In this document: one piece after another, positions 8,694-19,234 of the stretch
How the letters are laid out: each line of letters starts with the position of its first letter
How positions within the stretch are numbered: the first letter of the stretch is position 1
NCBI GenBank assembly: GCA_021773135.1
Contig: JAJFKP010000055.1
Location: 1 to 64,000, forward strand
Direction: 5' to 3'
DNA length: 64,000 nucleotides
From: Woeseiaceae bacterium
Lineage (GTDB): Bacteria; Pseudomonadota; Gammaproteobacteria; Steroidobacterales; Woeseiaceae
The notes under the pieces: generated by a model
The model's database searches: none
Seen by the model: the letters and a program-made list of their open reading frames with translations, nothing else
What the model was told of the DNA's origin: nothing
Program-made: the position numbers and the translations under genes

Positions 8694-10826
8694 ATGTCTG
8701 ACAAGCAACGAGAATCTCTGCCGATTGATATCGCCGCGTCGGATGTGGTGGCCTGCGCGCAGCGGCTGCTTGGGGAAATCCCCGACCAACATGCCGCCAG
8801 CGCTGCGATCGTCGAGGGCGAAGACATATGGACCATTCTTGAGCCACTCGGGCTGCCGCCAGTTATGGATGCCGCCGTCAAGCTGTACCCAGCGGTGCGC
8901 GATGGACTAATCAACGCTAAGTCTCTGAAAAAAATAAATATAGCGGAGATCCCCCGGCTGGTGGAGGGACTCATGCACCTGGGTCACTTCACGCTCCATG
9001 AGGACTGGTCGCCAGGCGAAGCGCTGGCGACGCAGCAATCGGAAGCACTGCGCAAAATGTTGCTGGCAGTCGTATCTGACGCCCGCCTCGTTGTTGCTCG
9101 CATCGGTGAGCAGCTGTATCGCCTACGACAGGCCAAGACGGCAGCGCCGGAGAGGCAGCGCACGATCGCCGTCGAGACCCAGGAAATATATGCGCCGCTG
9201 GCGAATCGCCTGGGCATATGGCAACTCAAATGGGAACTCGAGGACCTGGCGTTCCGTTTTCTTGACCCGACCACCTACAAACAGATTGCAACGGCGCTTA
9301 ACGAAAAACGCATCGAGCGAGAAGAGTTTATTGCCGACGTCACGTCGACATTGCAGGAAGAGCTTTGGAACAGTGGCATTCACGCCCAGATAAGCGGCCG
9401 TCCGAAGCACATCTTCAGCATTTGGAGAAAAATGCAGCGCAAAGATAAACAGCTCGAGCAAATATTCGACATACGGGCAGTCCGGGTGCTGGTCGAAGAT
9501 GTCAGCCACTGCTATGCCGCTCTGGGCATCGTTCATAATATCTGGGCGTACCTGCCTGGAGAATTTGATGACTATATCGCCAACCCGAAAGACAATGACT
9601 ACCAGTCGTTACATACCGCGCTGATTGGACCGGAAGGTCAGACGGTAGAAGTACAAATTCGCACTCATGACATGCACAGGCACGCAGAACTCGGCGTCGC
9701 GGCACATTGGCGATACAAGGAAGGCGGAGCCGGCAAAGCCGCATTTGAAAAAAAGATTCGATTGCTCAGGCAGCTATTGGAGCCCACCGACTCCGACGGT
9801 GACCTCCTTGACCAGATTCGTGGAGACGTTTTCGAAGATCGCGTATACGCCGTTAGCCCCAAAGGAGACGTCGTGGAGATGCCGGCACGGTCAACGCCGC
9901 TGGATTTTGCGTATCACGTGCATACCCAGGTCGGTCATCGTTGCCGGGGCGCAAAGGTAAATGGTCGTATTGTGCCCCTGACGTACCAGGTACAGAACGG
10001 TGACAAGATCGAGATAATCACCGGCAAAAACGAACAGCCGAGTCGAGACTGGCTGAGTCCGCAATTAGGCTACCTGGCAGCGACGCGCAGCCGGACCAAG
10101 GTCAGGAACTGGTTTCGCCAGCGTGATCGGGAGCAGAATAAAAGGCACGGCCGCGAAATTCTTGAGCGTGAACTGTCCCGCCTAAGTATTCGCGATGTCG
10201 CGACTGACAGCATTGCAAAGCAATTGAAACTCAAAGATAGCGAATCCTTGTGCATTGCCCTTGGCGCCGGTGACATCACCTCTGCGGCGGTGGCTTCTGC
10301 GCTGCAGAATCTGCGCAAGGACCCCGCTGACAGTGTCATGCCAAAACGGCGCCAAAAGCGGCGCAAGGAAACGACGCCTGGTGCGATAGCGATAAGTGGC
10401 GTCGGCGATCTGCTGTACAACTTTGCACGATGTTGCCGGCCGGTGCCACCGGAAGAAGTCTCAGGTTATATAACACTGGGCCGCGGCGTCAGCATACATC
10501 GCCAGGACTGCGGGAATTTCCTCAGTCTCCAGGCGCGTCACGCCGAGCGCGTAATAGAAGTCGATTGGGGTGGATCGCCTGACGCGGTTTATCCGGTCGA
10601 GCTGTCAGTGCAGGCGTTTGACCGGCATGGACTGTTGCGTGACATCAGCACAGTAATGGCCGATGAAAAGGTCAGCGTCGACAGTGTTCAGACGAATACC
10701 AATAAGAAAACCATGCAGGTTGAAATGTTGCTGGCCGTGTCGATACCGGGCCTGCCTACTTTAAGCCGACTCATCAGCAGGCTTGAACTTCTCCCCAATG
10801 TTACTTCTGTCCGCAGACGCGCTTAG
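8694..10826 (+). CDS. relA: GTP pyrophosphokinase RelA
   Basis: Ribosome-associated (p)ppGpp synthetase of the stringent response. The 710-residue product has a degenerate N-terminal hydrolase-like domain without the HDxxED motif, so it is RelA rather than bifunctional SpoT. The synthetase domain (about 200-360) contains GRPKHIFSIWRKM, FDIRAVRV, the EFDD motif and NDYQSLHT. A TGS domain (about 385-450), a zinc-finger-like CC region (ARCCRPVPPEE) and a C-terminal ACT domain follow. It is divergent from yebC. Confidence 0.96.
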   Translation: MSDKQRESLPIDIAASDVVACAQRLLGEIPDQHAASAAIVEGEDIWTILEPLGLPPVMDAAVKLYPAVRDGLINAKSLKKINIAEIPRLVEGLMHLGHFTLHEDWSPGEALATQQSEALRKMLLAVVSDARLVVARIGEQLYRLRQAKTAAPERQRTIAVETQEIYAPLANRLGIWQLKWELEDLAFRFLDPTTYKQIATALNEKRIEREEFIADVTSTLQEELWNSGIHAQISGRPKHIFSIWRKMQRKDKQLEQIFDIRAVRVLVEDVSHCYAALGIVHNIWAYLPGEFDDYIANPKDNDYQSLHTALIGPEGQTVEVQIRTHDMHRHAELGVAAHWRYKEGGAGKAAFEKKIRLLRQLLEPTDSDGDLLDQIRGDVFEDRVYAVSPKGDVVEMPARSTPLDFAYHVHTQVGHRCRGAKVNGRIVPLTYQVQNGDKIEIITGKNEQPSRDWLSPQLGYLAATRSRTKVRNWFRQRDREQNKRHGREILERELSRLSIRDVATDSIAKQLKLKDSESLCIALGAGDITSAAVASALQNLRKDPADSVMPKRRQKRRKETTPGAIAISGVGDLLYNFARCCRPVPPEEVSGYITLGRGVSIHRQDCGNFLSLQARHAERVIEVDWGGSPDAVYPVELSVQAFDRHGLLRDISTVMADEKVSVDSVQTNTNKKTMQVEMLLAVSIPGLPTLSRLISRLELLPNVTSVRRRA

Positions 10827-10991
10827 CGCCATTATCTCGTGATACACCTGCATATGACCCAGCTCTCAAAACAGAATACGACCGCTCGACAATGTGAGGA
10901 TATTATCGGGGGCCCCGGATTCATCTCTGCGCAGGCAATTTGGTTTGAGCGCAACAAAACCGGCATCTACGTTTAAAGGGACTTACCGCCT

Positions 10992-11387
10992 ATGACAAAT
11001 CACAGTGACGTTACTGTTTTTATTTGTGGCTCCGCTCTGCGTGACCAACCTGACCACGGCAATCTTCAGGATGCCGAATTCATGGGTACCGCCAGCACTA
11101 CGCCCGACTACAGACTACACTCGGTCAAAGACGGATATCACCCCGGTATTTTCAAGGTGCCGTCGGATGGCATCGCAATTACTGGTGAGTTATATCGACT
11201 GACGGCGGAACAATATGCATACCTGGAATCAACTGAACCGCCGGATATGTATCCCGCGGAGGTAACGCTTGCGGGCGGAGGAACGGCTATTGCGATGCTT
11301 TATCCGGAGACGCTAATAGCCAAACATCAGTGGCCCGATATCTCAGAATACGGCGGATGGATTGCTTACAAAGCGCGCAGCGTGTAA
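10992..11387 (+). CDS. Small cyclotransferase-fold protein related to the allophanate hydrolase C-terminal domain
   Basis: 131 residues resembling the gamma-glutamylcyclotransferase/AIG2-like domain found alone or at the end of allophanate hydrolases: FICGSALRDQPDHGNL near the N-terminus, AEFMGTASTTPDYRLHSV, YHPGIF and a short beta-rich end with EYGGWIAYK. The reaction is unknown for stand-alone copies. It stands by itself between relA and the convergent lpdA. The family assignment is from pattern memory and the substrate is not predictable. Confidence 0.65.
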   Translation: MTNHSDVTVFICGSALRDQPDHGNLQDAEFMGTASTTPDYRLHSVKDGYHPGIFKVPSDGIAITGELYRLTAEQYAYLESTEPPDMYPAEVTLAGGGTAIAMLYPETLIAKHQWPDISEYGGWIAYKARSV

Positions 11388-11417
11388 CCGAGCTACCTGG
11401 GCCGCACCCGAAAACAA

Positions 11418-12845
11418 TTATCGATTCGGATAGTTCAGGGCCTTGTTGTCAACAGCCAGGGATGCTTCGTGTATGGCTTCAGCAAGCGTGGGGTGGGCAT
11501 GCACGGTGCGTTGAATGTCTTCAGTGCTGGCCTGGAATTCCATTGCCAGCACAACCTCCGAAATCAATTCGCCCGCCATCGGGCCAACGATATGCACGCC
11601 AAGAATCTGATCGTCATCTTGTGCGGAAATGATTTTCACCATACCGTCAGTTTGCTCCATCGCCTTGGCGCGGCCGCTTGCCGCGAACGGGAAACTGCCG
11701 GTTTTGTAGGCTTTGCCGCTTGCTTTGACCTCTTCTTCCGTCTGACCAACCCAGGCTATTTCAGGCGCTGTGTAAATCACTGAGGGGATTACAGCATAAT
11801 TTACTTCCGTGACCTCTCCCGCTATCAGATCCGCGGCCATGACGCCCTCTTCGGATCCTTTGTGAGCCAGCATCGGACCACGAACGCAATCACCAACGGC
11901 GAACACGCCTTTCGCGCTGCTGCGACATTCGTCGTCGACCACGATGAAGCCGCGTTCGTCTTGCTGCACGCCGCTGTCCGCGGCAAGGAGGCCGTCCGTA
12001 AAAGGCCTTCGCCCTACGGCGACTACCAGCTTGTCAACTTCCAGCTGCTGGTCGCCGTCTTTGTCAGTATATTCAACCTGCACCTTCTGACCACTGACTT
12101 TTGCCGACGTTACGGCGGCGCCCAATCGTATATCGAGCCCCTGACTAACGAATTGCTTGTGCGCATCCCGTGCCAGTTGTTGATCTGCCATGGACAGGAA
12201 TTCGTCCATCGCTTCCAGAATAACAACATCCGAACCAAGCCGGTTCCAGACACTACCCAATTCGAGCCCTATTACTCCGGCGCCCACCACGCCCAGTTTT
12301 TCCGGCGCTGATTCAAACTCGAGCGCGCCCCATGAGTCGACAATTCTCTCGCCGTCGAATGCCGCAATCTTAAGCTCCACCGGTGTCGATCCACTGGCCA
12401 GGACAACGGACCCAGCTGCCAACACTTCAGTCTCTCCGCTGGTCGGTGTGAATTCGACTTTGCGATCACTTAGCAGCTTCCCATGCCCGACCAGACCCTC
12501 AACCTTGGCAGCTTTCAGCAGGCCTGCAATGCCGCCTGTGAGCTGCCTGACGATCTGCGCCTTGCGTTTTTGCATTTTTGCCACGTCGATCGAGACGTCA
12601 CCGGTGGAAATGCCGTGCTTTGAGAATTCATGGGTCGCCCGATGGTATAACTCCGACGACTCAAGCAGTGCTTTGGACGGTATGCAGCCCGCATTCAGGC
12701 AGGTACCGCCGAACGCGTTCTTGCCGTCGCGATTCTGCCACTCATCTATACACGCCACGCTCATGCCATGCTGCGCGGCTCTGATTGCGGCTATATAACC
12801 CGCCGGCCCACCACCGATAACGACTACGTCGAATGCTTTGCTCAT
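11418..12845 (-). CDS. lpdA: Dihydrolipoyl dehydrogenase (E3)
   Basis: Flavoprotein that reoxidises the lipoyl group of E2, passing electrons to NAD+. The FAD-binding GGGPAGYIAAIRAAQ lies at the N-terminus, the redox disulfide in GGTCLNAGCIPSKALL (about 47-62), the NAD-binding VVGAGVIGLELGSVW in the middle, and the catalytic His-Glu in HAHPTLAEAIHE near the end. Normal length, 475 residues. It is last in the sucA-sucB-lpdA operon, 21 bases after sucB, so it probably serves 2-oxoglutarate dehydrogenase. Confidence 0.96.
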   Translation of the reverse strand: MSKAFDVVVIGGGPAGYIAAIRAAQHGMSVACIDEWQNRDGKNAFGGTCLNAGCIPSKALLESSELYHRATHEFSKHGISTGDVSIDVAKMQKRKAQIVRQLTGGIAGLLKAAKVEGLVGHGKLLSDRKVEFTPTSGETEVLAAGSVVLASGSTPVELKIAAFDGERIVDSWGALEFESAPEKLGVVGAGVIGLELGSVWNRLGSDVVILEAMDEFLSMADQQLARDAHKQFVSQGLDIRLGAAVTSAKVSGQKVQVEYTDKDGDQQLEVDKLVVAVGRRPFTDGLLAADSGVQQDERGFIVVDDECRSSAKGVFAVGDCVRGPMLAHKGSEEGVMAADLIAGEVTEVNYAVIPSVIYTAPEIAWVGQTEEEVKASGKAYKTGSFPFAASGRAKAMEQTDGMVKIISAQDDDQILGVHIVGPMAGELISEVVLAMEFQASTEDIQRTVHAHPTLAEAIHEASLAVDNKALNYPNR

Positions 12846-12866
12846 TAGTTTCTCTGAATGTTCGTT

Positions 12867-14081
12867 TTAAACCTGCAGCAGCATGCGGCCCGGGTCTTCC
12901 AGGGAGTTCTTGATGCTGACAAGAAACTGCACGGCTTCCCGGCCGTCAATAATTCGATGGTCGTACGTGAGTGCAAGGTACATCATCGGCCTGATGGCTA
13001 TCTCGCCATCGATTACCACTGCCCTTTCCTGGATGTTGTGCATGCCGAGAATGGCGCTTTGCGGCGGATTCAGGATTGGCGTCGACAACATCGAGCCAAA
13101 AATCCCGCCATTCGTAATCGTAAAGGTTCCGCCTGTCAGATCCTCCATGCTCATCGATCCGTCGCGCGCCTTACCCGCATAAACATTAATGTCCGATTCG
13201 ATTTTGGCAAAACTGGCGTGGTCTACATCCCGTAATACGGGCACCATAAGACCACGCTCGGAGGAGACCGCAATGCCGATATCAACGTAGTCGTGATAGA
13301 CAATATCGTTACCTTCGACCGAGGCATTGACTGCAGGATATTTTTTCAAAGCCTCGACAGCCGCCTTCGCAAAAAAAGACATGAAACCCAGTCGGACGCC
13401 GTGTTCTTTCTCGAATGATTCCTTGTAGCGCTTGCGCAATGACATGACTTTCGTCAAATCGACTTCATTGAACGTTGTGAGCATCGCTGCGGTTTGCTGC
13501 GCCTCGACCATGCGCTCCGCTATACGAGCCCGAAGCCTGGTCATCGGCACGCGCTGCTCAGTCCTGCTGAGGCCAATTGCCGCCGCGGATGCTTCGAGTT
13601 CCGGTGCCGGATCTCCGGGCGCCACGTTTTCATCACTATGCGTCTTCAGGTAACCCATCACGTCAGACTTGGTGATACGACCATCTTTCCCTGAACCAGC
13701 GACGATCGTGGCGTCCAGGTCGTGCTCCTCAAGCAAGCGCCGCACGGCGGGACTCAATTTGGCTGGCCCGCTGTCCGCAGATTCAACGACCGGAGTCTCC
13801 ACTTCTTTAGCCGACGGCGGGGGCGCCTCCGCAGCGGCGGCCTCGCCTTCTTCCAACAGCGCAAGAACATCTCCGGCAACGACTGTGGCGCCGTTCTCGA
13901 CCATGAGCTTGGCGATCGTACCTGAGGCCGGTGCCGGCACCTCCAGCACAACTTTGTCTGTTTCAAGATCGACAAGATTCTCATCACGCGATACCGTCTC
14001 GCCCGCTTTCTTGTGCCAGGTGACAAGTGTCGCATCAGACACTGACTCGGGTAATGGCGGAACTTTTATTTCAATCGTCAT
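12867..14081 (-). CDS. sucB: 2-oxoglutarate dehydrogenase E2, dihydrolipoyl succinyltransferase
   Basis: Core subunit of the 2-oxoglutarate dehydrogenase complex. An N-terminal lipoyl domain carries the lipoylated Lys in [10 protein letters not shown] (about 40-50), an E3/E1-binding domain follows ([14 protein letters not shown], about 110-145), and the C-terminal acyltransferase ends with the catalytic [12 protein letters not shown]. Size is normal at 404 residues. It starts 5 bases after sucA ends. Confidence 0.97.
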   Translation of the reverse strand: MTIEIKVPPLPESVSDATLVTWHKKAGETVSRDENLVDLETDKVVLEVPAPASGTIAKLMVENGATVVAGDVLALLEEGEAAAAEAPPPSAKEVETPVVESADSGPAKLSPAVRRLLEEHDLDATIVAGSGKDGRITKSDVMGYLKTHSDENVAPGDPAPELEASAAAIGLSRTEQRVPMTRLRARIAERMVEAQQTAAMLTTFNEVDLTKVMSLRKRYKESFEKEHGVRLGFMSFFAKAAVEALKKYPAVNASVEGNDIVYHDYVDIGIAVSSERGLMVPVLRDVDHASFAKIESDINVYAGKARDGSMSMEDLTGGTFTITNGGIFGSMLSTPILNPPQSAILGMHNIQERAVVIDGEIAIRPMMYLALTYDHRIIDGREAVQFLVSIKNSLEDPGRMLLQV

Positions 14082-14086
14082 GTGGT

Positions 14087-16951
14087 TTACCGTTTTTTGG
14101 CGGGCTGTTTCTTGGTCTTGCGGGCCGCTGGCTGAATACTCAGCGCCGCTTCAACCAAGGCTTGCTGTTGCTGAAGATGTAGCTTGAAGATGCCGGATGC
14201 CGGCGCAGCGGCACTCGGTCGTCCGGCGTAAAAAAGTTGCTGTTTATCCGACAGTGCCTCTTGCAGCCGATGCCTTATCTGGTACCACGCACCCTGGTTC
14301 TGCGGTTCCTCCTGGCACCAGACGACATCATCGGCGTTGGGGTAAGACGCCAACACCTCGGCGTATTGATCGATCGGAAACGGGTAGAGTTGTTCGATTC
14401 TCACAATCGCTACGTTCGCCAAGTCGTGAATTTCGCGAGCCTCGTCAAGATCGTAGTAAACTTTGCCACTGCAAAAAACGATGCGTTTGATTCCTGCCGG
14501 ATCAAGTTGTGCGCGATCGGGGATGATTACCTCGAACTGGCCGTCTGACAGATCGCTCAGCGGCGACACGGAAAATTTGTGCCTCAACAGGCTCTTCGGC
14601 GTCATCACAATCAGGGGTTTGCGATAACTACGCATCATCTGCCGCCTGATCATGTGAAACATCTGCGCTGGCGTTGACGGCACACAAACCTGCATATTGT
14701 GTTCGGCGCAAAGCTGCAGGAAACGTTCGAGTCGCGCGGATGAGTGTTCGGGACCCTGCCCTTCGTAGCCATGCGGAAGAAACAATGTAAGGCCGCACAA
14801 TCGTCCCCATTTTGCTTCGCCCGAGCTGATGAACTGATCAATGACGACCTGCGCCCCGTTTGCGAAATCGCCAAACTGGGCCTCCCAGATTACCAGTGTG
14901 CCGGGTTCGGTTGTCGCGTAACCGTACTCGAATGCCATGACCGCCTCTTCAGACAGGAGCGAATCGATCACCCTGAAAGCGCCAGGTTTCGACACAATAT
15001 GCTGCAGCGGAATGTATTCCTGTCGATTGACCTGGTCATGTAAAACGGCGTGACGATGAAAGAAAGTGCCGCGACCGCTGTCCTGGCCGGTCAGTCGGCA
15101 TTCATAGCCGTCATCAAGCAAACCTGCGTACGCCATCGATTCGGCAAATCCCCAGTCCATCTCAATTTCGCCTTTCACCATCCGTTCGCGGTCATCGACA
15201 ATCCGCTGAACGCGCCCGTGCAGACTGAACCCGGCTGGGAGTTCCGTTATTTTCTGCCCAAGCTCTGCCACCTTCGCGGGACTCAGCGTGGTGTCAACTT
15301 CTTCATCCCAGACAGCGTCGAGATACGGATGCCAGTTGACTGTATATTCGTTACCAATCATGCCAAGCGCTGTTTCCGGAACAGGCTCGCCGCGATCGAG
15401 TCGATCACGATATTCTTCCTGCATGCTGCTTGCGGCATCGCCATCAGCCACACCGGCCGCACTCAATCGCTCTGCGTAAATAGCGCGGGTGGTGCTGTGC
15501 TTTTTGATATGTGAATACATAACGGGCTGCGTAGCGCTTGGCTCATCAGCCTCGTTGTGGCCGTGGCGTCGATAGCACACCAGGTCAATTACGACGTCTT
15601 TCCTGAATTTTTGACGATAGGCAAGCGCCAGACGCGTGACGAATATGGCCGCTTCCGGATCGTCACCATTGACGTGAAAGATCGGCGCCTCGATCATTTT
15701 GGCTACGTCACTACAATACGGCGTAGAGCGTGCATCGGAGGGCCGACTCGTGGTGAAGCCAATCTGATTATTGATTACCAGGTGGATACTGCCACCGGTG
15801 CGAAATCCGTTGGTTTGTGACATTTGAAACGTTTCGGTCACAACGCCCTGGCCGGAAAATGCGGCATCTCCGTGAATCAATACAGGGAGAACTTCCTGCC
15901 GTTCCGTATCTCCTCGACGCTGTTGTCTTGCCCTGACGGAACCTTCGACGACAGGGTTAACGATTTCGAGATGCGATGGATTGAATGCAAGCGCAATGTG
16001 CAGGTTACCGCCGGGCGTTTGCATATCGGCCGAGAAACCCTTGTGATACTTGACGTCACCCGACCCCTTCATATCCGCAGGATCGACGTTGCCCTCAAAC
16101 TCGTCGAACAGCTCTTCGGGAGATTTGCCGAGCACGTTGACCAGAACATTAATGCGTCCGCGGTGCGCCATACCGATAACAAGTTCGCGAATACCGGAAG
16201 CGCCGCCGCCCTGGATGAGATCCTCCAACATGGGTATCAGGCTTTCACCACCTTCCAGCGAGAATCTTTTTTGGCCAACAAAGCGGGTATGCAAATATCT
16301 TTCTATACCCTCGGCGGCTGTCAGTTTCTCAAGAAGCCAGAGCCGCTCTTCTTCTTCGAGACCACCCGAAACCATTCCTTGTTCGAAATGCTTGCGCAAC
16401 CAGAGACGTTCGCGAGCACGTGAAACGTGCGCGAACTCCGCGCCGACCTTGCCGCAATAGATTTTCTTGAGCAGGCCGATGATTTCCCGGAGCTTCATAC
16501 GCCGGTCGCCCGTGCCCGCGAGTCCGCCCGTGACGAACTCGGTGTCCATGTCTGCTTCCGTTAATCCCAGGTAGTCCAGCTTCAGGACTCCCGGTACGTG
16601 CCGTTCCATGAGGCCTAAGGGGTCAAGATCGGCAATCTGGTGCCCACGCAGACTGTAGACCTGGATCATGCGGGATACGGCAGCCTGTTTTTCGTTGGCG
16701 GCCACAGTGCCCGTGACCCTGCTGCCTGTGCCGTTACTACGGGTCTTGCGCGCAGCCGCTATCAGGCGCTGTCGGATCGGCGCATGCAATATTTCAGTCT
16801 GATCGCTGCCAAGGGAACGAAAATAGCGCCGCCACCCCTCTGGTACCGAGTCAGGATTAGCGACAAATTGCTCATACAACGCTTCTACAGCAGCTGCATT
16901 GCTGCCGTATAAAGGAGATGTCTTGTAACGGTCTTTTAGAGAGTTGCTCAT
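14087..16951 (-). CDS. sucA: 2-oxoglutarate dehydrogenase E1 component
   Basis: Thiamine diphosphate-dependent decarboxylase of the TCA cycle. The 954-residue product opens with the E2-binding segment [17 protein letters not shown], carries the ThDP motif region ([11 protein letters not shown]...NNQIGFTTS) and the transketolase-like C-terminal half ([32 protein letters not shown]). The C-terminus has a short basic tail KKQPAKKR. First gene of sucA-sucB-lpdA. Confidence 0.97.
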   Translation of the reverse strand: MSNSLKDRYKTSPLYGSNAAAVEALYEQFVANPDSVPEGWRRYFRSLGSDQTEILHAPIRQRLIAAARKTRSNGTGSRVTGTVAANEKQAAVSRMIQVYSLRGHQIADLDPLGLMERHVPGVLKLDYLGLTEADMDTEFVTGGLAGTGDRRMKLREIIGLLKKIYCGKVGAEFAHVSRARERLWLRKHFEQGMVSGGLEEEERLWLLEKLTAAEGIERYLHTRFVGQKRFSLEGGESLIPMLEDLIQGGGASGIRELVIGMAHRGRINVLVNVLGKSPEELFDEFEGNVDPADMKGSGDVKYHKGFSADMQTPGGNLHIALAFNPSHLEIVNPVVEGSVRARQQRRGDTERQEVLPVLIHGDAAFSGQGVVTETFQMSQTNGFRTGGSIHLVINNQIGFTTSRPSDARSTPYCSDVAKMIEAPIFHVNGDDPEAAIFVTRLALAYRQKFRKDVVIDLVCYRRHGHNEADEPSATQPVMYSHIKKHSTTRAIYAERLSAAGVADGDAASSMQEEYRDRLDRGEPVPETALGMIGNEYTVNWHPYLDAVWDEEVDTTLSPAKVAELGQKITELPAGFSLHGRVQRIVDDRERMVKGEIEMDWGFAESMAYAGLLDDGYECRLTGQDSGRGTFFHRHAVLHDQVNRQEYIPLQHIVSKPGAFRVIDSLLSEEAVMAFEYGYATTEPGTLVIWEAQFGDFANGAQVVIDQFISSGEAKWGRLCGLTLFLPHGYEGQGPEHSSARLERFLQLCAEHNMQVCVPSTPAQMFHMIRRQMMRSYRKPLIVMTPKSLLRHKFSVSPLSDLSDGQFEVIIPDRAQLDPAGIKRIVFCSGKVYYDLDEAREIHDLANVAIVRIEQLYPFPIDQYAEVLASYPNADDVVWCQEEPQNQGAWYQIRHRLQEALSDKQQLFYAGRPSAAAPASGIFKLHLQQQQALVEAALSIQPAARKTKKQPAKKR

Positions 16952-17052
16952 CGCGCCGCCCTCGGTTTACGAGAGGCTGCTGCTTAAAAGGGGCGCTAGT
17001 TTATCTCAAGGCCCCGATATAGGGAATGCACAGTTCCCGAATTGCAGGATCG

Positions 17053-17523
17053 CTACGAACGATTGACCAGATTGACAAACTCATAGCAGATCAGAACCGC
17101 GTAGCCACTGAAAAACATCGTCAGTACGAGCCCGGTTCTGATTCGGTCGAGGAATTGAATCCTGGAGAGGTAAACCAGTGAAAGGATGCCAAACCCGGTT
17201 AAGACCATCTTGCTAACCGAGAACGCCAGCACGCTATCGCCAATCACGGCCGACATAATAGGATTTATTTCAATCGCGCCGCGCTCCAGTAACTGGAGGG
17301 TAAAAAACGCGTCTAACGCGCTCATCAGCATGATTCCCACTGACAGGACGAAGAGCCAGGGATGATGCCAGTCAGTGAAAAGTGGCTCAGCTTCGTCTCT
17401 GCGACGCGTGGTACGTCGGCGTGATCTGAAAAATCCATGTAAGACAGTGCGCCAGGAGAACGCACGCCGGTCGATTACGAACCGCGTCTCATCCAGTTCG
17501 TCCGCTTGATAAAGATTGCCCAA
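17053..17523 (-). CDS. DUF5658-like small membrane protein
   Basis: 156 residues: a cytosolic, arginine-rich N-terminus (about 15-45) and three hydrophobic helices (about 54-78, 93-118, 128-150). The sequence SALDAFFTLQLLERGAIEINPIMS is typical of DUF5658 proteins, whose function is unknown. Translation seems to start at TTG 17523, as no ATG is better placed. It stands alone upstream of sucA on the same strand. Confidence 0.7.
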   Translation of the reverse strand: MGNLYQADELDETRFVIDRRAFSWRTVLHGFFRSRRRTTRRRDEAEPLFTDWHHPWLFVLSVGIMLMSALDAFFTLQLLERGAIEINPIMSAVIGDSVLAFSVSKMVLTGFGILSLVYLSRIQFLDRIRTGLVLTMFFSGYAVLICYEFVNLVNRS

Positions 17524-17727
17524 TACGATCCCCCGATCATTTTCTAATTGCGCCGCCCGATTCCCTGATTGCTTACCCTAGGATCGAAGCAAATACCATG
17601 CCAGAACCCCATCAAACTGAATCTAAAAGACTTTTCAGCAAGCTTTACAAAACACGCCTGCTTCTCTGTATAGGATTTCGACGCTGTTAGCTCCTACCCA
17701 ACTGAGATTTGCCGCAATTCAAGGTAT

Positions 17728-17755
17728 TTGCAACAAATTGCCAATCCACCATAAT
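17728..17755 (+). promoter_or_regulatory. Candidate promoter for alkB-rubredoxin
   Basis: TTGCAA (17728-17733) and CATAAT (17750-17755) are spaced by 16 bases and end 29 bases before the alkB start. The region 17524-17784 holds no gene. The boxes are plausible for a sigma-70 promoter but only approximate the consensus. Confidence 0.3.
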
Positions 17756-17784
17756 TTGATGCTCAGCGAAAAGAGTCCGGTCCA

Positions 17785-18978
17785 ATGGTAATGAAGGGTT
17801 ATACGGCGGTATCCGCAGACGGCGAGGCAATACTGTACGAAGATCGCAAACGCTGGTTGTGGGCCTTGTCGTTGCTGTACCCACTGCAACCGCTGTTAGG
17901 CATCTGGCTACATTATCTGACCGGTGTCGAGGCCTGGCTGCTGCTGCCGCTGCTAACCGGATACCTGATTGCGCCGCTAATGGATTGGGTCCTGGGCGAG
18001 GATCAGAATAACCCGCCGGACGCAGTCGTCATACAGCTCGACCGTGATCGTTACTACCGGATACTCACCTACATTGTGGTGCCATTGCATTTCATCGCGC
18101 TGATTGGTGCAGCCTGGTGGGCGGGAACACAGGAATTGAGCGCTTGGGCCCTGGTGGGCCTTGCCATTGTGACCGGCCTTACCAGTGGACTGGGCATCAA
18201 TACGGGACATGAGCTCGGCCACAAAAAGTCCCGATTTGAACGGACGCTTGCCAAGATTGTTCTGGCAGTCCCGGCCTATGGGCATTTCTGGATAGAACAC
18301 AACCGTGGACATCATCGTGACGTATCAACGCCGGAGGATCCAGCGAGTGCCCGTATGGGTGAAAGCATTTACAGATTTGCAACGCGTGAAATACCGGGCG
18401 CGTTCCGGCGCGCCTGGGCGATTGAAAAGGAGCGCCTGACGCGACGCGAAAAACCAACCTGGAGCACGGACAATCAAATTCTGCAATCAATGGCGCTCAC
18501 GTTGATATTGCAATGCACGCTATTGCTCCTGTTCGGCTGGAAGATGATTCCGTTTCTGCTGCTGCACAACGCCTTCGCCTGGTGGCAATTGACCAGCGCC
18601 AATTACGTTGAACATTATGGTCTCCTGCGACGCAAGGACGAAAATGGTCGCTATGAACGTTGCCAGCCACACCATTCATGGAACAGCAATCACATTTACA
18701 GCAACCTGGTCCTGTTTCACCTGCAGCGACACTCGGACCACCATGCGCATCCTCTCAGGCGCTATCAATCGCTGCGTCACTTTGACGACTTGCCCACACT
18801 TCCAAGCGGCTACTTCGGTGTGTATCTGATCGCCTATGTTCCGTGGCTCTGGTTTCGGATCATGGATCCGCGCCTGCTCGCGCTGCCGCATGTTCGCGGT
18901 GACCTCGACAAGGTCAATATCGAGCCCGGCCAGCGCTCAAAGATACTGGAAAAGTACGCCTCTACGGCCAGCGCATGA
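17785..18978 (+). CDS. alkB: Alkane 1-monooxygenase AlkB
   Basis: Integral-membrane di-iron hydroxylase that oxidises the terminal carbon of n-alkanes, with electrons delivered by rubredoxin. All histidine boxes are present: NTGHELGHK, EHNRGHHRDVSTPEDPASA, NYVEHYGLLR and LQRHSDHHAHPLRRYQ. Hydrophobic helices fill the N-terminal half. Length is 397 residues, normal for the family. Its stop codon overlaps the start codon of the rubredoxin gene, so hydroxylase and electron donor are translationally coupled. Confidence 0.96.
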   Translation: MVMKGYTAVSADGEAILYEDRKRWLWALSLLYPLQPLLGIWLHYLTGVEAWLLLPLLTGYLIAPLMDWVLGEDQNNPPDAVVIQLDRDRYYRILTYIVVPLHFIALIGAAWWAGTQELSAWALVGLAIVTGLTSGLGINTGHELGHKKSRFERTLAKIVLAVPAYGHFWIEHNRGHHRDVSTPEDPASARMGESIYRFATREIPGAFRRAWAIEKERLTRREKPTWSTDNQILQSMALTLILQCTLLLLFGWKMIPFLLLHNAFAWWQLTSANYVEHYGLLRRKDENGRYERCQPHHSWNSNHIYSNLVLFHLQRHSDHHAHPLRRYQSLRHFDDLPTLPSGYFGVYLIAYVPWLWFRIMDPRLLALPHVRGDLDKVNIEPGQRSKILEKYASTASA

Positions 18979-19136
18979 GCGTCTTTCAATGCCCCGAATG
19001 TGGCTATCGATTTGATGAGGAAGTGGGTGACACTCATGAGGGTTATAAACCGGGTACAAAATTCCACACTCTACCCGATGACTTCGCATGTCCCGATTGC
19101 GCTGTGCGCTTTAAAGAAGATTTTGTTGAGGCCTGA
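18975..19136 (+). CDS. Rubredoxin (AlkB electron donor)
   Basis: 53-residue iron-sulfur protein starting MSVFQCPECGYRFDEEVGD and continuing with TLPDDFACPDC. The two CxxC knuckles that hold the single Fe are at residues 6-9 and 39-42, and the aromatic/hydrophobic core spacing is that of AlkG-type rubredoxins. The ATG overlaps the alkB stop as ATGA (18975-18978). It is complete, ending in TGA at 19134-19136. Its role as donor to AlkB is inferred from the overlap; no rubredoxin reductase gene is in the window. Confidence 0.95.
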   Translation: MSVFQCPECGYRFDEEVGDTHEGYKPGTKFHTLPDDFACPDCAVRFKEDFVEA

Positions 19137-19234
19137 GTGGTACAGCGCAAAACTGGAGGATCTGCCGCAAAAGCCGCAGCCTAAAACAACCGTCAGCAAA
19201 CTAATCTGGCTTTTCCGTTTCGCCGGGTTTCGGT

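Noticed and set aside
15824-16423. 199-residue frame opposite sucA
   Set aside because: It lies entirely within the sucA coding sequence on the other strand and matches no family.
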